Shown: piece by piece, positions 15,993 through 24,412 of the stretch
Layout: every line of letters starts with the position of its first letter
Numbering within the stretch: position 1 is the stretch's first letter
From: an archaeon
GTDB lineage: Archaea > Nanobdellota > Nanobdellia > Woesearchaeales > GW2011-AR9
Direction of reading: 5' to 3'
Length of the DNA stretch: 39,473 bases
Assembly: GCA_002688265.1 (NCBI GenBank)
Contig: NZCK01000013.1
Coordinates: 1-39,473, forward strand
Made by a program: the position numbers and the translations under genes
Notes under the pieces: generated by a model
What the model saw: only the letters and a program-made list of their open reading frames with translations
What the model was told of the DNA's origin: nothing
The model's database searches: none

Positions 15993-16964
15993 ATGGCACA
16001 GACATATGATTTTCCAGGACCAAGTCATCAATCAAAAGATCAGCCTTGGCTTCGTGTTGTAGGGTATAAAAAAGATGTTGGTTTTAGTCGAAGAAGACTT
16101 CCTTCAAATCCAACTGAAACAGAGTACTGGGAAGATGCTTGTAGGCGATTCATCAATCGAGGGTTGTATGTAATCAATATGGGAAAACAAGTTATTGTCC
16201 CAAAAACTTTGCAAGAAAGATTTGAATCCGCTAAAACTCAAAGACATCAAGAACTTTTTGGAACAGGTGTGAGTAATACTTCTATGACTCATGGATTATT
16301 TGGAGTAAGTGAAGAGGAAATTGCAGCAGCTATCGCTGTTAGGAGAAGAACTCTAAATATTACTGCTAAAGCTATTGCGAATTCTTGGCAAAGACAATTA
16401 GATTTCAAAAGAATTGGTGCTGAAATTTTAGTTTATGATACTTGGGATCCAGATACAAAAGTGATTCGTGACAAATTGCCTGACATGGGATTGCTTAGTG
16501 AAATTTGGCATTTAAATTATTCAACTGTAAGTGTGGAAGAAGACCCTCAACGTTCAGCAGTTCCGGCAACTGCTTGGGAACTTGCGAATGGGACAATAGT
16601 TTTGAACTCTTGCAATGCAAATCATTTAAGGATGGGAAATTTTAGTGGAGACCCTAATTGTTTTGAAGATAGAGAATTTTTAGGGAGATATTTTTCTGAA
16701 AAAGGGCCATACACGGCTGTCTCTGATATTAATCATAGAAGAAATGAACTAGAAACACCACTTAGTGATCTTACTGAAGAAGTAGTTCGGTTGGATCAAT
16801 CTAACCTTGCAGCTTGTGGATTAAGACAAATGCCACTTCCATTTGAAATTCAATACTTAGAAGCTATGCAAAAAAAGTATGGTGGTAAAAGTTGGGAAAT
16901 GGGATTTGATATGTCTGCTTTGGATAATTTGAATTATTTGACTCAAGTAGGAGACAATAATTAA
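15993..16964 (+). CDS. Cytosolic protein of 323 aa, unknown
   Basis: Last gene of the second unknown operon. N-terminus (QTYDFPGPSHQSKDQPW) is rich in polar and aromatic residues; a basic segment FSRRRLPS and a helical middle (EEEIAAAIAVRRRTLNITAK) follow; the second half is Trp/Asn/Cys-containing (AVPATAWELANGTIVLNSCN). No signal peptide or membrane span. I recognise no family. Convergent with the GAPDH gene 20 nt away. Confidence 0.68.
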   Translation: MAQTYDFPGPSHQSKDQPWLRVVGYKKDVGFSRRRLPSNPTETEYWEDACRRFINRGLYVINMGKQVIVPKTLQERFESAKTQRHQELFGTGVSNTSMTHGLFGVSEEEIAAAIAVRRRTLNITAKAIANSWQRQLDFKRIGAEILVYDTWDPDTKVIRDKLPDMGLLSEIWHLNYSTVSVEEDPQRSAVPATAWELANGTIVLNSCNANHLRMGNFSGDPNCFEDREFLGRYFSEKGPYTAVSDINHRRNELETPLSDLTEEVVRLDQSNLAACGLRQMPLPFEIQYLEAMQKKYGGKSWEMGFDMSALDNLNYLTQVGDNN

Positions 16965-16984
16965 TTATTTGATATTTAATAAAA

Positions 16985-17989
16985 TTACAATAATTTCATC
17001 AAATCAACTAATCTAACACTATAACCCCACTCATTGTCATACCAGACAACTAACTTTGCTACTCTTTCCTTGAGAATGCTTGTAAGTTTACTGTCAACAA
17101 TGGCAGAGTGGGGATTTCCTATTATGTCAGTGGAAACTAAATCACCTTCAGAAAATTCTAAGATTCCTTTCAATTCTTTTTTACTAGCTGTTTTAAGAGT
17201 TTGGTTGATAGATTCAACTGTAACTTTCTTTTTTGTTTGAATTACAAAATCAGTTACACTCCCGTCAGGAACAGGAACTCGAAAAGCAGTTCCTTTTAGT
17301 TTACCTTTTAGCTGAGGAATCACTTCTGTTGTAGCAATGTCAGCACCCGTAGATGTTGGAATTATATTCAGAGCAGCAGCTCTGGCCCGTCTTAAATCTT
17401 TATGTGGCGCATCCACTAATCTTTGGTCTGCTGTATAACTATGGATAGTTGTGAACATACAATTGTTGATACCAAATTGGTCATTTATTATTTTAAGAGT
17501 AGGTGCTACACAATTGGTTGTACAAGAAGCATTGCTAATGATATTAATTGATTTTTTGTAAGTTTTTTCATTAACACCCATCACAATAGTTTGAAACTTG
17601 GTTTTTGTTTCGCTTGTAGGCTTAGCTGGAGCACTTAAGATAACTTTCTTTGCACCTGCTTTAAGATGTTTAGCAGCAGTAACTGGATCACGAAAAACTC
17701 CTGTTGATTCTAAAACAACATCTACTTTGTATTTTTTCCAAGGAAGCTTTTCTGGATCTCTTTCATTGAAGATTGGAATTGTTTTTGCTCCAATTTTGAG
17801 GGAATTTTTCGTAGCAGATACTTTATTTGGATATTTGCCATGCACAGAATCGTACTGGAACAAAGTTGCTAGCGTTTTTGTATCAGTTAAATCATTAATT
17901 GCAACAACATTCACTTTCTTGTCTTGCAAAGCTGCTCTTAGAAACATCCTTCCAATTCTTCCAAATCCATTAATTGCAACACGAACCAT
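16985..17989 (-). CDS. gap: Glyceraldehyde-3-phosphate dehydrogenase, bacterial class I type
   Basis: 334 aa, normal length. Oxidises glyceraldehyde 3-phosphate to 1,3-bisphosphoglycerate with NAD(P). N-terminal INGFGRIGR Rossmann motif, Asp33 in AINDLTD (a residue usual in NAD-preferring enzymes), catalytic Cys156 in SNASCTTNC, His183 in THSYT form (IHSYTADQ), and C-terminal WYDNEWGYS. This is the class found in bacteria and eukaryotes rather than the class II archaeal enzyme, suggesting old lateral transfer. GAGGT at 17995-17999 is a good ribosome site. Divergent from the membrane-protein gene at 18095. Confidence 0.96.
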   Translation of the reverse strand: MVRVAINGFGRIGRMFLRAALQDKKVNVVAINDLTDTKTLATLFQYDSVHGKYPNKVSATKNSLKIGAKTIPIFNERDPEKLPWKKYKVDVVLESTGVFRDPVTAAKHLKAGAKKVILSAPAKPTSETKTKFQTIVMGVNEKTYKKSINIISNASCTTNCVAPTLKIINDQFGINNCMFTTIHSYTADQRLVDAPHKDLRRARAAALNIIPTSTGADIATTEVIPQLKGKLKGTAFRVPVPDGSVTDFVIQTKKKVTVESINQTLKTASKKELKGILEFSEGDLVSTDIIGNPHSAIVDSKLTSILKERVAKLVVWYDNEWGYSVRLVDLMKLL

Positions 17990-18062
17990 CTTCTAACCTC
18001 TTAGTATAACGAATCTTTTTGGGCTTTTAATATCTTGCGTTTTTGCTTCTAGAATGAGAAAC

Positions 18063-18070
18063 GTTTATAT
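18063..18070 (+). promoter_or_regulatory. TATA box of the 18095 gene
   Basis: GTTTATAT, 25-32 nt upstream of ATG 18095; fits a leaderless transcript. Confidence 0.6.
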
Positions 18071-18094
18071 GCGATAGGGTCTTTTTCCCAAACG

Positions 18095-19045
18095 ATGGTT
18101 AGTGGAAAGGAGGATGATGGACAATATTTATCATTCCATTTAATTTCAACTAGAAGTGCAGCAATATTTAGTTTTACACTATATTTCTTATTCATTTTTG
18201 CAGTAGCATGGCTGGCAAAAGAAGAATTATTCACAGTGTTCTTAGGATTCTTTGCAGTATTTTTATACCTAATAGCAACCTTTGTTTTGTTGTATCTTGA
18301 TTTTGCGATGGCAGAGATAGTTTATTTATTTCCAATAGCATTAGGTGCAGGATTTTATGCTCTATGGTATTATGACATCTCACCATTACTTAGTGGGATG
18401 AACGGACCCATGTTAACTATTCTAAATATAATTGTTTCATTTGTATTTGCAGCATTACTTAGTTTATTACATCCACATGGAGTTGATAAATTACAAGGAG
18501 GAAGAGGATTAGTTATTGAACACCCAGAACCAGTACTGCCAGATACTCATGAAGAAGAAGTAAGTTTTGAAAAGACACATTCCTCTCATAAGATGCCTGA
18601 AATAAAATCACTACCAATTGCTTCAAAACCAATGTCAGTTACAATTAGGGGAATTGAAGATAAATGTAAAGCAATCAATTTTGTAATTGGTAGAGTTTAT
18701 AGTGCTAAACGAGGAGGAAGTAAAGAAATTAGAGAGATGATTGGAATACCCAAAGAATTATACAATGAATTTAGTGAATTGGTACAAGATGATGATGTGG
18801 TAGATCCAAAAGAGTTACTCACGGTTGTGAAAAGTATACAAGGAAAGTTGCACCAACTTGAAATGAAAGAATCAGATATATTTAAACTTGGAGAAGCTAA
18901 AATTGAAATGGAACGTTCTGCTGATGGGGACGACACAATTATTTCTGTTCTATCACAAAATGATAAAGACCCAATTGAAGAATACCACTCTGAGGCACTT
19001 GAAGTTTGTTCACAAGTTATTAGTTACTTAGAACAGCAGTTGTAA
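18095..19045 (+). CDS. Four-helix membrane protein with soluble helical C-terminal domain
   Basis: 316 aa. Four hydrophobic segments at about residues 22-42, 45-67, 75-92 and 104-122, then a His/Glu/Pro linker (HPEPVLPDTHEEE) and a cytosolic helical domain from about residue 175 to the end, including KELYNEFSELVQDDDVVDP and a terminal EYHSEALEVCSQVISYLEQQL-like helix. I do not know a named function; it resembles uncharacterised proteins expected in DPANN genomes. Could be a sensor or scaffold. Confidence 0.72.
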   Translation: MVSGKEDDGQYLSFHLISTRSAAIFSFTLYFLFIFAVAWLAKEELFTVFLGFFAVFLYLIATFVLLYLDFAMAEIVYLFPIALGAGFYALWYYDISPLLSGMNGPMLTILNIIVSFVFAALLSLLHPHGVDKLQGGRGLVIEHPEPVLPDTHEEEVSFEKTHSSHKMPEIKSLPIASKPMSVTIRGIEDKCKAINFVIGRVYSAKRGGSKEIREMIGIPKELYNEFSELVQDDDVVDPKELLTVVKSIQGKLHQLEMKESDIFKLGEAKIEMERSADGDDTIISVLSQNDKDPIEEYHSEALEVCSQVISYLEQQL

Positions 19046-19131
19046 TCAATTTCTATCAGATATTGTTTTAATTTAGAAATTTGTTAATGCATAGCAAATC
19101 ATTTTAAAGTAAGGTCAAGTTTCACTTCTTT

Positions 19132-20091
19132 ATGCCTGAACTTGAAATAATGCCTGTAGCTGACACAATAATATTCAAACCAAAATTTATTGAAAGATAC
19201 AGCAAACTAACTAATTGGGAAGAATTTAAAAAATACAATTTAGCTTTCTTGCCCCGCAGTATTAGAGTTAACACTCTAAAAACAAATGTGGCTGAAGTTA
19301 AAAAAAGTATCGAAGCTAAAGGATGGAAACTAGAGAAGATTCCTTGGTGCAAAACAGGATTTTGGATAAGTCACCCTGAACGCCGGGATGCAGGAAATTT
19401 ATTGGAACACAAATTAGGTTATGTTTACATTCAAGAAGCAGCAAGTATGATCCCTCCTTTATTTTTGGATGCAAAACCTGGCGAATTAGTTTTAGATATG
19501 TGTGCAGCACCAGGAAGCAAAACCACTCAAATCGCAGCAATGATGCAAGGAAAAGGATTGCTTTTAGCAAATGATTATCGGGGCCAAAGAATTCAATCAC
19601 TTGGAATAAATCTTCAGCGTATGGGTGTTATTAATTGTATTGTGACTTTAATGAATGGAGAGAAGATATCTGGATTGCAGTGTGATAAAATTTTAGTTGA
19701 TGCTCCTTGCAGTGGAACAGGGACTATTCGAAAAAGTTTGAAAACAATTAGGATTTGGAATCCTAAAATGCTAAAGAAGATATCTAATCAACAAAAAAAA
19801 TTGCTTTTGAATGCTTGGAAAAATTTGAAGCCAGGAGGAGTAATTGTCTACTCAACTTGTAGCTTGGAACCAGAAGAAAATGAATCAGTTATTTCTTGGT
19901 TACTCTCTGAAGTAGAAGGGGTATCTGTTGAAGAAGTTAAGCTGCCTGGTTTGAAAGTTGCTCCGGCTGTAATGGAATTTGAAGGAGAAAAATATGATTC
20001 AGAAGTTGCTAAAACTTGTAGAATCTGGCCACAAGACAATAACACTGAAGGTTTTTTTGTAGCAAAGTTGCGTAAAGAAAAATACAATTAA
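19132..20091 (+). CDS. NSUN/RsmB-family RNA cytosine-C5 methyltransferase
   Basis: 319 aa. AdoMet-binding Rossmann domain with LDMCAAPGSKTTQ (122-133), Asp190 and the two family cysteines: Cys193 in APCSGTG (releasing base) and Cys243 in STCSLEPEENE (catalytic nucleophile). An N-terminal RRM-like part is at 20-100. Size and the lack of a PUA domain fit archaeal tRNA m5C methyltransferases (Trm4-like) or NSUN6-like enzymes acting on tRNA; rRNA is an alternative target. A TATA-like TTTTAAAG at 19102-19109 is about 26 nt from the start. Confidence 0.92.
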   Translation: MPELEIMPVADTIIFKPKFIERYSKLTNWEEFKKYNLAFLPRSIRVNTLKTNVAEVKKSIEAKGWKLEKIPWCKTGFWISHPERRDAGNLLEHKLGYVYIQEAASMIPPLFLDAKPGELVLDMCAAPGSKTTQIAAMMQGKGLLLANDYRGQRIQSLGINLQRMGVINCIVTLMNGEKISGLQCDKILVDAPCSGTGTIRKSLKTIRIWNPKMLKKISNQQKKLLLNAWKNLKPGGVIVYSTCSLEPEENESVISWLLSEVEGVSVEEVKLPGLKVAPAVMEFEGEKYDSEVAKTCRIWPQDNNTEGFFVAKLRKEKYN

Positions 20092-20216
20092 AAAATTAAA
20101 ATTAAAAAACAAGAATAATAAAATAATAAAAGAGAAATAGAAATTAGAATAAATAGTTCTAAAGATTATTTACTAAACTAATAATGCTTTTAAGGATTTA
20201 ATGGAGAAGATAATAT

Positions 20217-21266
20217 ATGTATTTTTTGCAAAAAGAATATCAGATTTTAATTGACCAGAAAATAGGGGTTTTTTGGAACGTACTAAAAACTTGTCTCAAA
20301 GTCAAGAAACAAGAAAAAATTCTAATTATCACAGATTATGGGTTTACTAATCATAACATGTCTTATCTTTTAGCAAAAGGATATCAAAAAGCACTAGAGA
20401 AAAAAGGATATGCTGTAGAATTTTTGATACAGGATATCAAAAAAGGATTCATGCATGTGGATTCACACATCCGTAACGCACTTGATACTCTTCCTGAAAA
20501 TAATGTAATAATTGTAAGTGTTTCTAACAAATTAGGAAGATTCGGTGAACGTAAAAGTTTTAGACAATTTACTCGTGAAAAAGGACATAGATTTATGTCA
20601 GCTTCAGGTCTGCAAGATGCGCGTAATAGTCAATTTAATTTGTTTATGGAAGCTATGGGAGTAAATTATGCTAGAATGCAAAAACGTGGTAAGGGTATCA
20701 AGAAATTATGGGATAAAGGCAAAACTCTGAGAATTACAACAGAATCAGGAACGGATTTAAAAGTTGATATTGATGAAATGGAAGCCATCTCTAACACTGG
20801 AGAATATTATCTGGTAGGAAAAGGAGGAAATTTGCCAGCAGGAGAAGTTTATATTGCGCCACGTGGTATGAAAGGAGTAAATGGTAAAGTGATTTTAGAT
20901 GGAAGTATTCGACATGAGGCAGGCAGTAAATTGCTATCTTCACCACTAATAATGTATATTGAATCTGGTTCAGTGGTTAGAATGGAAGGAGAGGATGCTA
21001 AGTTGATGGAAGAAACTTTTAAAGTGTTTGAAGCTCGTGCGAAGTATCCAGAACGAGTACGGCTAGTTGGAGAAATAGGAATTGGAATTAATCCAGGGGC
21101 AGTATTAATTGGTCTTGCTTTAATGGATGAAAAAGTTGAAGGTACAGCACATATAGGGATTGGAAGTAACGCCTGGTTTGGAGGAGCTATAAAAACAATA
21201 TTTCACGGTGATCAAACTTTTAAGAATCCTACTTTTTATGTAGATGGAAAGAAGATGGAGTTGTAA
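20217..21266 (+). CDS. M29-family (aminopeptidase T-like) metallopeptidase
   Basis: 349 aa, close to the 370-410 typical of COG2309/M29. N-terminal alpha/beta domain, then the catalytic half with GNLPAGEVYIAP (an acidic metal ligand), VGEIGIGINPGA, GTAHIGIGSNAWFGG and a terminal H-x-D pair in FHGDQT, which match the order of metal ligands in aminopeptidase T/AmpS. It should remove N-terminal residues from peptides in the cytosol, perhaps finishing peptides made by LonB. ATG 20217 is preceded by GGAG (20203-20206). Confidence 0.88.
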   Translation: MYFLQKEYQILIDQKIGVFWNVLKTCLKVKKQEKILIITDYGFTNHNMSYLLAKGYQKALEKKGYAVEFLIQDIKKGFMHVDSHIRNALDTLPENNVIIVSVSNKLGRFGERKSFRQFTREKGHRFMSASGLQDARNSQFNLFMEAMGVNYARMQKRGKGIKKLWDKGKTLRITTESGTDLKVDIDEMEAISNTGEYYLVGKGGNLPAGEVYIAPRGMKGVNGKVILDGSIRHEAGSKLLSSPLIMYIESGSVVRMEGEDAKLMEETFKVFEARAKYPERVRLVGEIGIGINPGAVLIGLALMDEKVEGTAHIGIGSNAWFGGAIKTIFHGDQTFKNPTFYVDGKKMEL

Positions 21267-21297
21267 AGATTAATTTAACTTCTTTTAGGTAGTAAAA

Positions 21298-21307
21298 TTT
21301 ATAAATA
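21298..21307 (+). promoter_or_regulatory. TATA box of the 21327 gene
   Basis: TTTATAAATA ending 20 nt before ATG 21327, the leaderless spacing. Confidence 0.6.
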
Positions 21308-21326
21308 GAGAAAAATCTGTCTATAC

Positions 21327-21710
21327 ATGGCAAATGAACAAGAATATCGTTCTGCATTGGCATTGGCTGATGAAAAAATGGCAATAGCAGTTTTCCCTGA
21401 AAATTTATTTGATATACCTTCTGGAATTGCAAGTTCTGTTTATCATAAATTAAGATCAAAAGCCCATGTACCTGTTGGGATTTATATCAGTGAAGAATTA
21501 CCTGAAGTTTTTAGAAGAGCAAATCTTGGAGATTCAAAAGATTTAGTGGATCCTGACTTTCAAGATTTTCGCACATTAGATGATCGATGTCTTGGTGCAG
21601 CGAAAGGCTCAGTTGCTGTATTTAATGATATGATGTTTACTGGAGCTGTAAAAGGGGCTTATTCTATTCTTTGTGCTATTGAGAATTTAGCAGAAGGCAG
21701 AAGTGATTAG
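21327..21710 (+). CDS. Conserved-looking cytosolic protein, unknown
   Basis: 127 aa, well-formed alpha/beta sequence with its own promoter. Motifs such as MAIAVFPENLF, VPVGIYISEELPEVF and GSVAVFNDMMFTGA suggest alternating strands and helices. No family recognised. Convergent with the Sua5-like gene. Confidence 0.65.
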   Translation: MANEQEYRSALALADEKMAIAVFPENLFDIPSGIASSVYHKLRSKAHVPVGIYISEELPEVFRRANLGDSKDLVDPDFQDFRTLDDRCLGAAKGSVAVFNDMMFTGAVKGAYSILCAIENLAEGRSD

Positions 21711-21722
21711 TATTAATAGCTT

Positions 21723-22295
21723 TTATTCTCTTTCAATTTCTTCAGTAGTCAAACAATTGATTATCTTAGAAGGTTTATTCATTATTTCTCCATCATAAAT
21801 GATGAAATGTACTTGTGTTTGTATCTCTTGATTTAATGTTTCTAAAGAAGTCATAAACCGCTCTCCTGCTTTATTGACAGAAGTTGTAATAATTGGAACA
21901 TCCAACTCTTGGAAAAATGAAGAGAGATAATGGTCTGGAATTCGAACCCCTAATGATTTTTTCCCAGGAAAAATAACTTTAGGTAATTTGTGATTTTCTT
22001 TTAATTGTAAGATAAGTGTGTAAGGGCCAGGTAATTTTTCTAGATATTCAATTGCGAGTTCATCGCTTGTGTTACAAGTTTCTTGAATCCATTCTTTATT
22101 TGGAGCCCAAACAGAAAAAGGACTAGTTGGACGTTGTTTTATTTTTCTAATCTTTTGAATAGCTGCAGTATTAAGAGCGTTACATCCAATACCGTAAATA
22201 GTGTCAGTTGGATAAATAAAAATAGCGCCTTCTAAAATTTTTCTGGCTAATTCACGTTTACGAATTGTAAATTCTCTTTTTGTTAAAATTTCCAT
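21723..22295 (-). CDS. Sua5/YrdC threonylcarbamoyl-AMP synthase
   Basis: 190 aa, a YrdC domain without the extra C-terminal Sua5 domain. It makes threonylcarbamoyl-AMP from Thr, bicarbonate and ATP for the t6A37 tRNA modification. Landmarks: FIYPTDTIYGIGCNA, KIKQRPTSPFSVW, LPGPYTLIL, SLGVRIPDH, PIITTSVNKAG. In archaea it works before the Kae1/Bud32 complex. Start ATG at 22295. Confidence 0.92.
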   Translation of the reverse strand: MEILTKREFTIRKRELARKILEGAIFIYPTDTIYGIGCNALNTAAIQKIRKIKQRPTSPFSVWAPNKEWIQETCNTSDELAIEYLEKLPGPYTLILQLKENHKLPKVIFPGKKSLGVRIPDHYLSSFFQELDVPIITTSVNKAGERFMTSLETLNQEIQTQVHFIIYDGEIMNKPSKIINCLTTEEIERE

Positions 22296-22350
22296 AAGGT
22301 TTTCAAATTGCTAGGTAGGGGTTTAAAAAACTTATTATTGGATGATCTGG

Positions 22351-22387
22351 AAAAAGAAAAAAAAATTGCACCTGTGGCGGGTGCAAT
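22351..22387 (-). terminator. Hairpin and T-tract terminator of the small-protein operon
   Basis: On the minus strand, a perfect 8-bp stem (ATTGCACC with GGTGCAAT, 22365-22372 and 22380-22387; loop of 7) is followed at once by a run of T residues broken by one C. It has the form of an intrinsic terminator. Between it and the stop at 22504 are about 115 nt of untranslated RNA with a second small stem (22474-22490). Confidence 0.7.
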
Positions 22388-22503
22388 AATTATCTGAGGT
22401 GGTTAAAGAGGGGTTAATGTGAGCTGTGATATGCTATTTTTAAGCAGTAGATGTCTGTGCCATCCCATAAAATGGAAATATGAAATTTCCAATCATAGTG
22501 TGC

Positions 22504-22680
22504 CTATGCCACACCATAAAAAGGTAAAAAATTGGGATCTTCATCCAAATATTGGTTGTTATCTGGTTCAGGCAAGCAAGAGTTTTGAATTCTGGCTTGT
22601 TTTAATTTCAAACTGTATTTTGCTAACAAATAATTTATTCTTGTTGCTGTGTTGTTATAATGTTGGGTTGCGCTGTTCAT
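22504..22680 (-). CDS. Small protein, 58 aa, unknown
   Basis: Start ATG at 22680 overlaps the stop of the upstream 42-aa gene (ATGA). GGAGG at 22694-22690 stands 9 nt upstream, better placed than for the in-frame ATG at 22689. Sequence: a polar helical part (TRINYLLAKYSLKLKQARIQ) followed by CLPEPDNNQYLDEDP and a hydrophobic end FLPFYGVA. No family recognised. Promoter, two ribosome sites, coupling and terminator together argue that it is expressed. Confidence 0.6.
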   Translation of the reverse strand: MNSATQHYNNTATRINYLLAKYSLKLKQARIQNSCLPEPDNNQYLDEDPNFLPFYGVA

Positions 22681-22805
22681 CGAATCCATCCTCCACTAAA
22701 CTGATAATTGATAATTTGCTCTTGACTAGCAACTGTCCTTCTAGTTAATTCTTGAACTGTTTGCTCGAACAAGTTTTTGATTGTCTCAGGTCTCATGTTT
22801 GTCAT
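22677..22805 (-). CDS. Small protein, 42 aa, unknown
   Basis: ATG 22805 with GAGGTG (22817-22812) 6 nt upstream and a TATA box at 22864-22857. It reads MTNMRPETIKNLFEQTVQEL and continues to QFSGGWIR: one amphipathic helix with a short tail. First gene of a two-gene transcript ending at the 22351-22387 terminator. Unknown function; a toxin-antitoxin or regulatory peptide role is possible but unsupported. Confidence 0.6.
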   Translation of the reverse strand: MTNMRPETIKNLFEQTVQELTRRTVASQEQIINYQFSGGWIR

Positions 22806-22856
22806 TTTTGGCACCTCAAATTTTTGCTTTTTAATATACTTGTAGTGATTGATCTG

Positions 22857-22864
22857 ATATATAA
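22857..22864 (-). promoter_or_regulatory. TATA box of the small-protein operon
   Basis: Minus strand TTATATAT; predicted start near 22832, leaving a leader of about 27 nt with GAGGTG. Confidence 0.6.
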
Positions 22865-22995
22865 GTCGTATCTGAAGGTGACCAGTGGCTAGTGGCTAAC
22901 AGTAAAATTAATTTTTAAACAGAAATAATGGGTTTATTGGTTGTCCAGTGGCTAGCTATTTGTTAGTTTTTTTTTAAAAAGAAAAAAGATATTAT

Positions 22996-23376
22996 CTAAA
23001 TCAAAGTTGCATTAATACAACCTTCTTGACCTGGTCTGTTACTAATTTTAGCTTTACCTAGTTTGGTTTCTACAATTGCTCCTTTAGTTAGAATATTTCG
23101 ACGAACCAAATGAGGGTTAGCGGCATTCTCAACTACAGTTGTAATTATAGTTTTTTTTGATTTCCCTTTTTTGTCAACAACATTAACAGAATTGCCAGCA
23201 AGAAGTTTGTGTTTTAAATTTCCACCACATGCACGAATAGATTTACTTTTAACAGTCTCAGCAATTTTAGTATTAGCTGGGAAACGGTTTAACTCTTTCT
23301 TTCGCTTAGATCTGTCAGAGGAGTTGTATCTACCACCAGTTAATTTTCTGTTTGCTCTACGCATACTTGTTGCCAT
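22996..23376 (-). CDS. rps8e: 30S ribosomal protein S8e
   Basis: 126 aa, the archaeal length. Binds 16S rRNA in the small subunit; absent from bacteria. Conserved features: N-terminal RRANRKLTGGRY, RKKELNRFPANT, IRACGGNLKHKLL and NPHLVRRNILTKGAIVET, ending GQEGCINATLI. A TATA-like CTTTAAAAG (about 23405-23413, minus) lies roughly 30 nt from the start. Solid archaeal marker. Confidence 0.96.
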   Translation of the reverse strand: MATSMRRANRKLTGGRYNSSDRSKRKKELNRFPANTKIAETVKSKSIRACGGNLKHKLLAGNSVNVVDKKGKSKKTIITTVVENAANPHLVRRNILTKGAIVETKLGKAKISNRPGQEGCINATLI

Positions 23377-23555
23377 ATGTTAACGCTTGGGAGGCCACTT
23401 ACTTTTAAAGCTTACGGTTAAGAAAAACATCAACAAATCTTTTTTTTGATTTTTTGACTAGTTTTTTGTTTTTTGTTAAATTTTCTTTTTATAATTGTTT
23501 TAAAGCTAAATTTTCTCTTTTTCTCCTCTTTTCTTGAAGAAAAATTCTTCCAAAA

Positions 23556-23565
23556 GATATAAATA
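23556..23565 (+). promoter_or_regulatory. TATA box of the 23591 gene
   Basis: GATATAAATA, 26-35 nt before ATG 23591; leaderless spacing. Confidence 0.6.
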
Positions 23566-23590
23566 GTATATTACTATTCTTTTTTAGTGT

Positions 23591-24364
23591 ATGGGTGCAG
23601 AAAAAGTATGCGAATCTTGGCAAATTAAAGATAATGTGGGCCTTTATTTGTTTGGAGATCAAAATTACCAAGCTGTAGAACAAGTTGTTTCTTGTGACGT
23701 CCCAGGGGATTTTAATTTACATTTACTGGCTGAAATTCTAGGAAATAGCTTTCCTGCGTTTCCAAATTATGTAGATCGAATTGCAGATTTATACGAAACA
23801 GTGATGCAACATGCAGGGCCTTTAGAAGAATCAAGGGCAGCTCACCGTCAAATGGATGGGTCTATAAGAAAACTAGCTGAAGCACATTTGAATGGGCCAG
23901 GTTCCAGAGTCGCTTTAAATCAAGAAATGCAGGAATTGGGATATGATCAGTTTTCAGCATGGTTTACATTAAACTTTGGTCAAGTGCCTAAAGAAGCGCT
24001 GCAGGGCTACTTAAGGAAGTCTTCAATGTATGAACATATGACTTCTGAGGCAAGAGAAAATTTAGAATTTCAATTAGGTTTATTGGAAAGCGTTGGCTCG
24101 GAAATGGATGAATTTGCTAGATTATTAACAAGAGATATTAGAGATGTGACTTCGACAATAATGGCAAAAAATGAAGTGCAAGTAGCTCTTGGACAAAGAG
24201 GTTACAAAAAAGCATGTCAATTGAATGATTACATTAATGGTGCTATTGCAATGGTTCCTAAATTTTGTCAAAGAAGAGATAGCTTAAGAAAAGAATTGAG
24301 AACAGATTCTAATCAAGGTGTTTATTTGTGTGATAATTTAAGAAGGTTGGATTTGATAATATAA
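23591..24364 (+). CDS. Helical cytosolic protein of 257 aa, unknown
   Basis: No signal or membrane span. Begins with a short beta-like part (KDNVGLYLFGDQNYQAVEQV), then almost all helix, including RENLEFQLGLLESVGSEMDE and SLRKELRTDSNQ. No motif or family recognised. It stands alone between S8e and LonB; convergent with LonB. Confidence 0.65.
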   Translation: MGAEKVCESWQIKDNVGLYLFGDQNYQAVEQVVSCDVPGDFNLHLLAEILGNSFPAFPNYVDRIADLYETVMQHAGPLEESRAAHRQMDGSIRKLAEAHLNGPGSRVALNQEMQELGYDQFSAWFTLNFGQVPKEALQGYLRKSSMYEHMTSEARENLEFQLGLLESVGSEMDEFARLLTRDIRDVTSTIMAKNEVQVALGQRGYKKACQLNDYINGAIAMVPKFCQRRDSLRKELRTDSNQGVYLCDNLRRLDLII

Positions 24365-24412
24365 TTTTTTAGAATAACTAAGCCATTATTATGCTGGTCA
24401 GGCTGGGCCTTT

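Noticed and set aside
8040-16964. Integrated virus or plasmid
   Set aside because: No integrase, repeat-flanked ends, replication, capsid or packaging gene recognised; composition looks like that of neighbours.
22419-22748. Plus-strand open frame of 109 codons
   Set aside because: Antisense to the two small genes, with no promoter or ribosome site and a sequence unlike a folded protein.
22882-22955. CCAGTGGCTAG at 22882-22892 and 22945-22955 as a repeat array or CRISPR
   Set aside because: Only two 11-nt copies without regular spacers; too little to call. No CRISPR array is seen anywhere in the window.
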